This document shows, piece by piece, positions 50,832 through 51,974 of a stretch of 51,974 bases of DNA. Source of the stretch: a virus; the IMG/VR virus record IMGVR_UViG_3300045452_000030, positions 1 through 51,974 of that record, one strand, 5' to 3'. Each line of letters opens with the position of its first letter. Position 1 is the stretch's first letter. The notes beneath the pieces were generated by a model, which saw only the letters and a list, made by a program, of their open reading frames with translations, made no database searches and was not told the origin of the DNA. Position numbers and translations under genes: made by a program.

Positions 50832-51848
50832 TCAAAACCAGGAGCAAACACCAATCAGGAAACGCCATCCTCCTGCGCCCTCATCCCGGGCACGCCGAAA
50901 ATCCGCAGTGCCGCCTAAAGCTCGTTCATATTCAACGCCGACGTAGGGAGCGAACTCGGGCACGAACTGATAGCGCAGGCGAAGACCGAGTTCGGCAGTC
51001 GAAAAGCCGGTTCCTATCCCGAGTTCGGCCACATCCTGTGCAGCAAAGTTAAGTTCGACTCGTGGCTGAAGGACGAGCTTTCGGGTTAGGCGCTGATCAT
51101 ATTCCCCTTCGATCCGCGCGGTGACATCCCCCTTGTTTGACACAAACAGCGCACCGTCGATTTCGAACCAGTAAGGCGCCAGACCCTTCACGCCCAAAAC
51201 AGCATAGGTGCGGTCCGGACCGGTACCGAAGTCCTGCCGGAGGCCCGCCTGGAGATTCCACCACGGATCAAGCGCGCGGTTCCAGAGTGCCTGGACCTCG
51301 ACGTGTTCCGGGTTCTCGCCGAAGCGGCTTTCACCCTCGGTTTTGACCCAGATCCGATTGATATCACCGCCGTACCAGCCCTCAGCCTTCCAGGCGAAAC
51401 CGTCTTTGCCCTCGCCGATGGTTGCTTCCAGCTGATCGATCAGGATCATGCCGCTTTTGATGTCGCCATGTTCCTTGCGGACGATATTGCGCGCCGGAGC
51501 CATTGCCGAAACGCCGAAAACGTCATCCGCAGCGTGAGCGGGGCCAACCAATGCTGCCGCGGAAGGACCTTTGACTGGCGGATCGGGAATGCCGGGTTCA
51601 TGCCCGACATGCGCCTGGTGCGCATCTATCGGCGCGGATGAGGGCATCTGGTGGCCGGCGTGCGGATCTTTTGGCTCCGAAGCCTTCGGCGGCATGGCGT
51701 GCCCGGCATGGGGACCAGCCGATGGCTCATCCGTCTGATGCTGCGCGTGCGGATCGGTCGGGGCCTGCTGCTCAGTGGCGTCATGAACATGCTGCGCCAG
51801 AGCAGGCGTTGCGATCGTGACAAGGACGATGCCCAAAAGAGACTTCAT
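50832..51848 (-). CDS. copB: Copper resistance protein B (outer membrane)
   Basis: 338 residues. A signal peptide (MKSLLGIVLVTIATPALA) is followed by a His/Met-rich region with repeated HAGH and HQ words to about residue 95. The CopB barrel follows (GDIKSGMILIDQLEATIG, FAWKAEGWYGGDINRIWVKTEGE, in parts) and ends in SWF, with the terminal aromatic of outer-membrane proteins. It binds or exports copper with CopA. The start overlaps the copA stop (ATGA). Confidence 0.93.
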   Translation of the reverse strand: MKSLLGIVLVTIATPALAQHVHDATEQQAPTDPHAQHQTDEPSAGPHAGHAMPPKASEPKDPHAGHQMPSSAPIDAHQAHVGHEPGIPDPPVKGPSAAALVGPAHAADDVFGVSAMAPARNIVRKEHGDIKSGMILIDQLEATIGEGKDGFAWKAEGWYGGDINRIWVKTEGESRFGENPEHVEVQALWNRALDPWWNLQAGLRQDFGTGPDRTYAVLGVKGLAPYWFEIDGALFVSNKGDVTARIEGEYDQRLTRKLVLQPRVELNFAAQDVAELGIGTGFSTAELGLRLRYQFVPEFAPYVGVEYERALGGTADFRRARDEGAGGWRFLIGVCSWF

Positions 51849-51974
51849 GCCGCTTCTCCCTCGAGCGGACGGACGGTGACGACACGGAACATCCCCGCGT
51901 GCATGTGGAGCAGCAGATGGCAGTGAAACGCCCAGTCACCGGGCGCATCCGCCGTCAGGTCGAAGCTGACCTTG
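51845..51974 (-). CDS. copA: Multicopper oxidase CopA, 3' end only
   Basis: The last 42 residues are visible: the end of a multicopper oxidase, including DWAFHCHLLLHMHAGM with the type 1/type 3 copper ligands, and then PLEGEAA. The rest lies outside the window. It is the first gene of a copA-copB operon. Confidence 0.9.
   Translation of the reverse strand, partial: KVSFDLTADAPGDWAFHCHLLLHMHAGMFRVVTVRPLEGEAA

Overview
The window looks like a chromosomal segment of an alphaproteobacterium, most likely a sphingomonad-type organism (Sphingomonadaceae/Erythrobacteraceae). The reasons are the high-GC codon use, the DUF2924/serine-recombinase module, the style of the prophage genes and a copA-copB operon at the right edge. 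This placement is inference from gene content; there is no rRNA or other phylogenetic marker here.

Layout. (1) 37-127: a complete tRNA-Ser(GGA), followed by a strong hairpin. (2) 403-12088: one compact minus-strand operon that reads as an antiviral defence system. In transcription order it holds a WYL-domain regulator, a DUF499-type AAA+ ATPase, a short stand-alone PglZ-domain protein, a 1073-residue DUF1156 adenine methylase, a 166-residue unknown, a SNF2/HepA-type helicase and a 167-residue unknown. The set resembles a reduced BREX type 3 (methylase, helicase, PglZ and ATPase, but no BrxA, BrxB, BrxF or BrxL) or the helicase-methylase-ATPase class of predicted systems. It is not DISARM. A 25-bp interrupted palindrome overlaps the predicted promoter in front of the WYL gene. 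(3) About 12106-50727: an apparently complete siphovirus-type prophage with an HK97-like head.

Prophage, left to right: a four-gene overlapping integration module (ParB-like HTH protein, serine recombinase, DUF2924, small protein); an S24-type repressor with a divergent early operon; a sigma-70-like protein preceded by six copies of a GGTTGG/CCAACC motif; a recombination and replication module (Sak4-like ATPase, DUF669, Cas4/RecB-like nuclease, DEAD/DEAH helicase, primase-DUF3987 helicase); HigBA; a RuvC-like resolvase and small genes; HNH; a block of added genes (ParDE, a ParB-methylase, a frame-split cytosine methylase); terminase, portal, protease and capsid; head completion and tail; a tail-assembly chaperone with a textbook -1 frameshift site; tape measure; tail proteins and fibres; lysis genes. 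(4) 50832-51974: host copB and the 3' end of copA on the minus strand.

How it works together. The defence operon would sense or modify DNA (methylase), remodel it (helicase) and use ATPase and PglZ modules for targeting or effector control, under autoregulation by the WYL protein. The prophage carries its own protection against host restriction (two DNA methylases) and two toxin-antitoxin pairs. The most striking direct sequence observations are the operator in front of the defence operon, the frameshift cassette (heptamer A AAT TTT, 6-nt spacer, perfect 6-bp hairpin) at 41116-41144, and the motif cluster at 16577-16795. No attachment-site pair could be identified, so the prophage ends are approximate.
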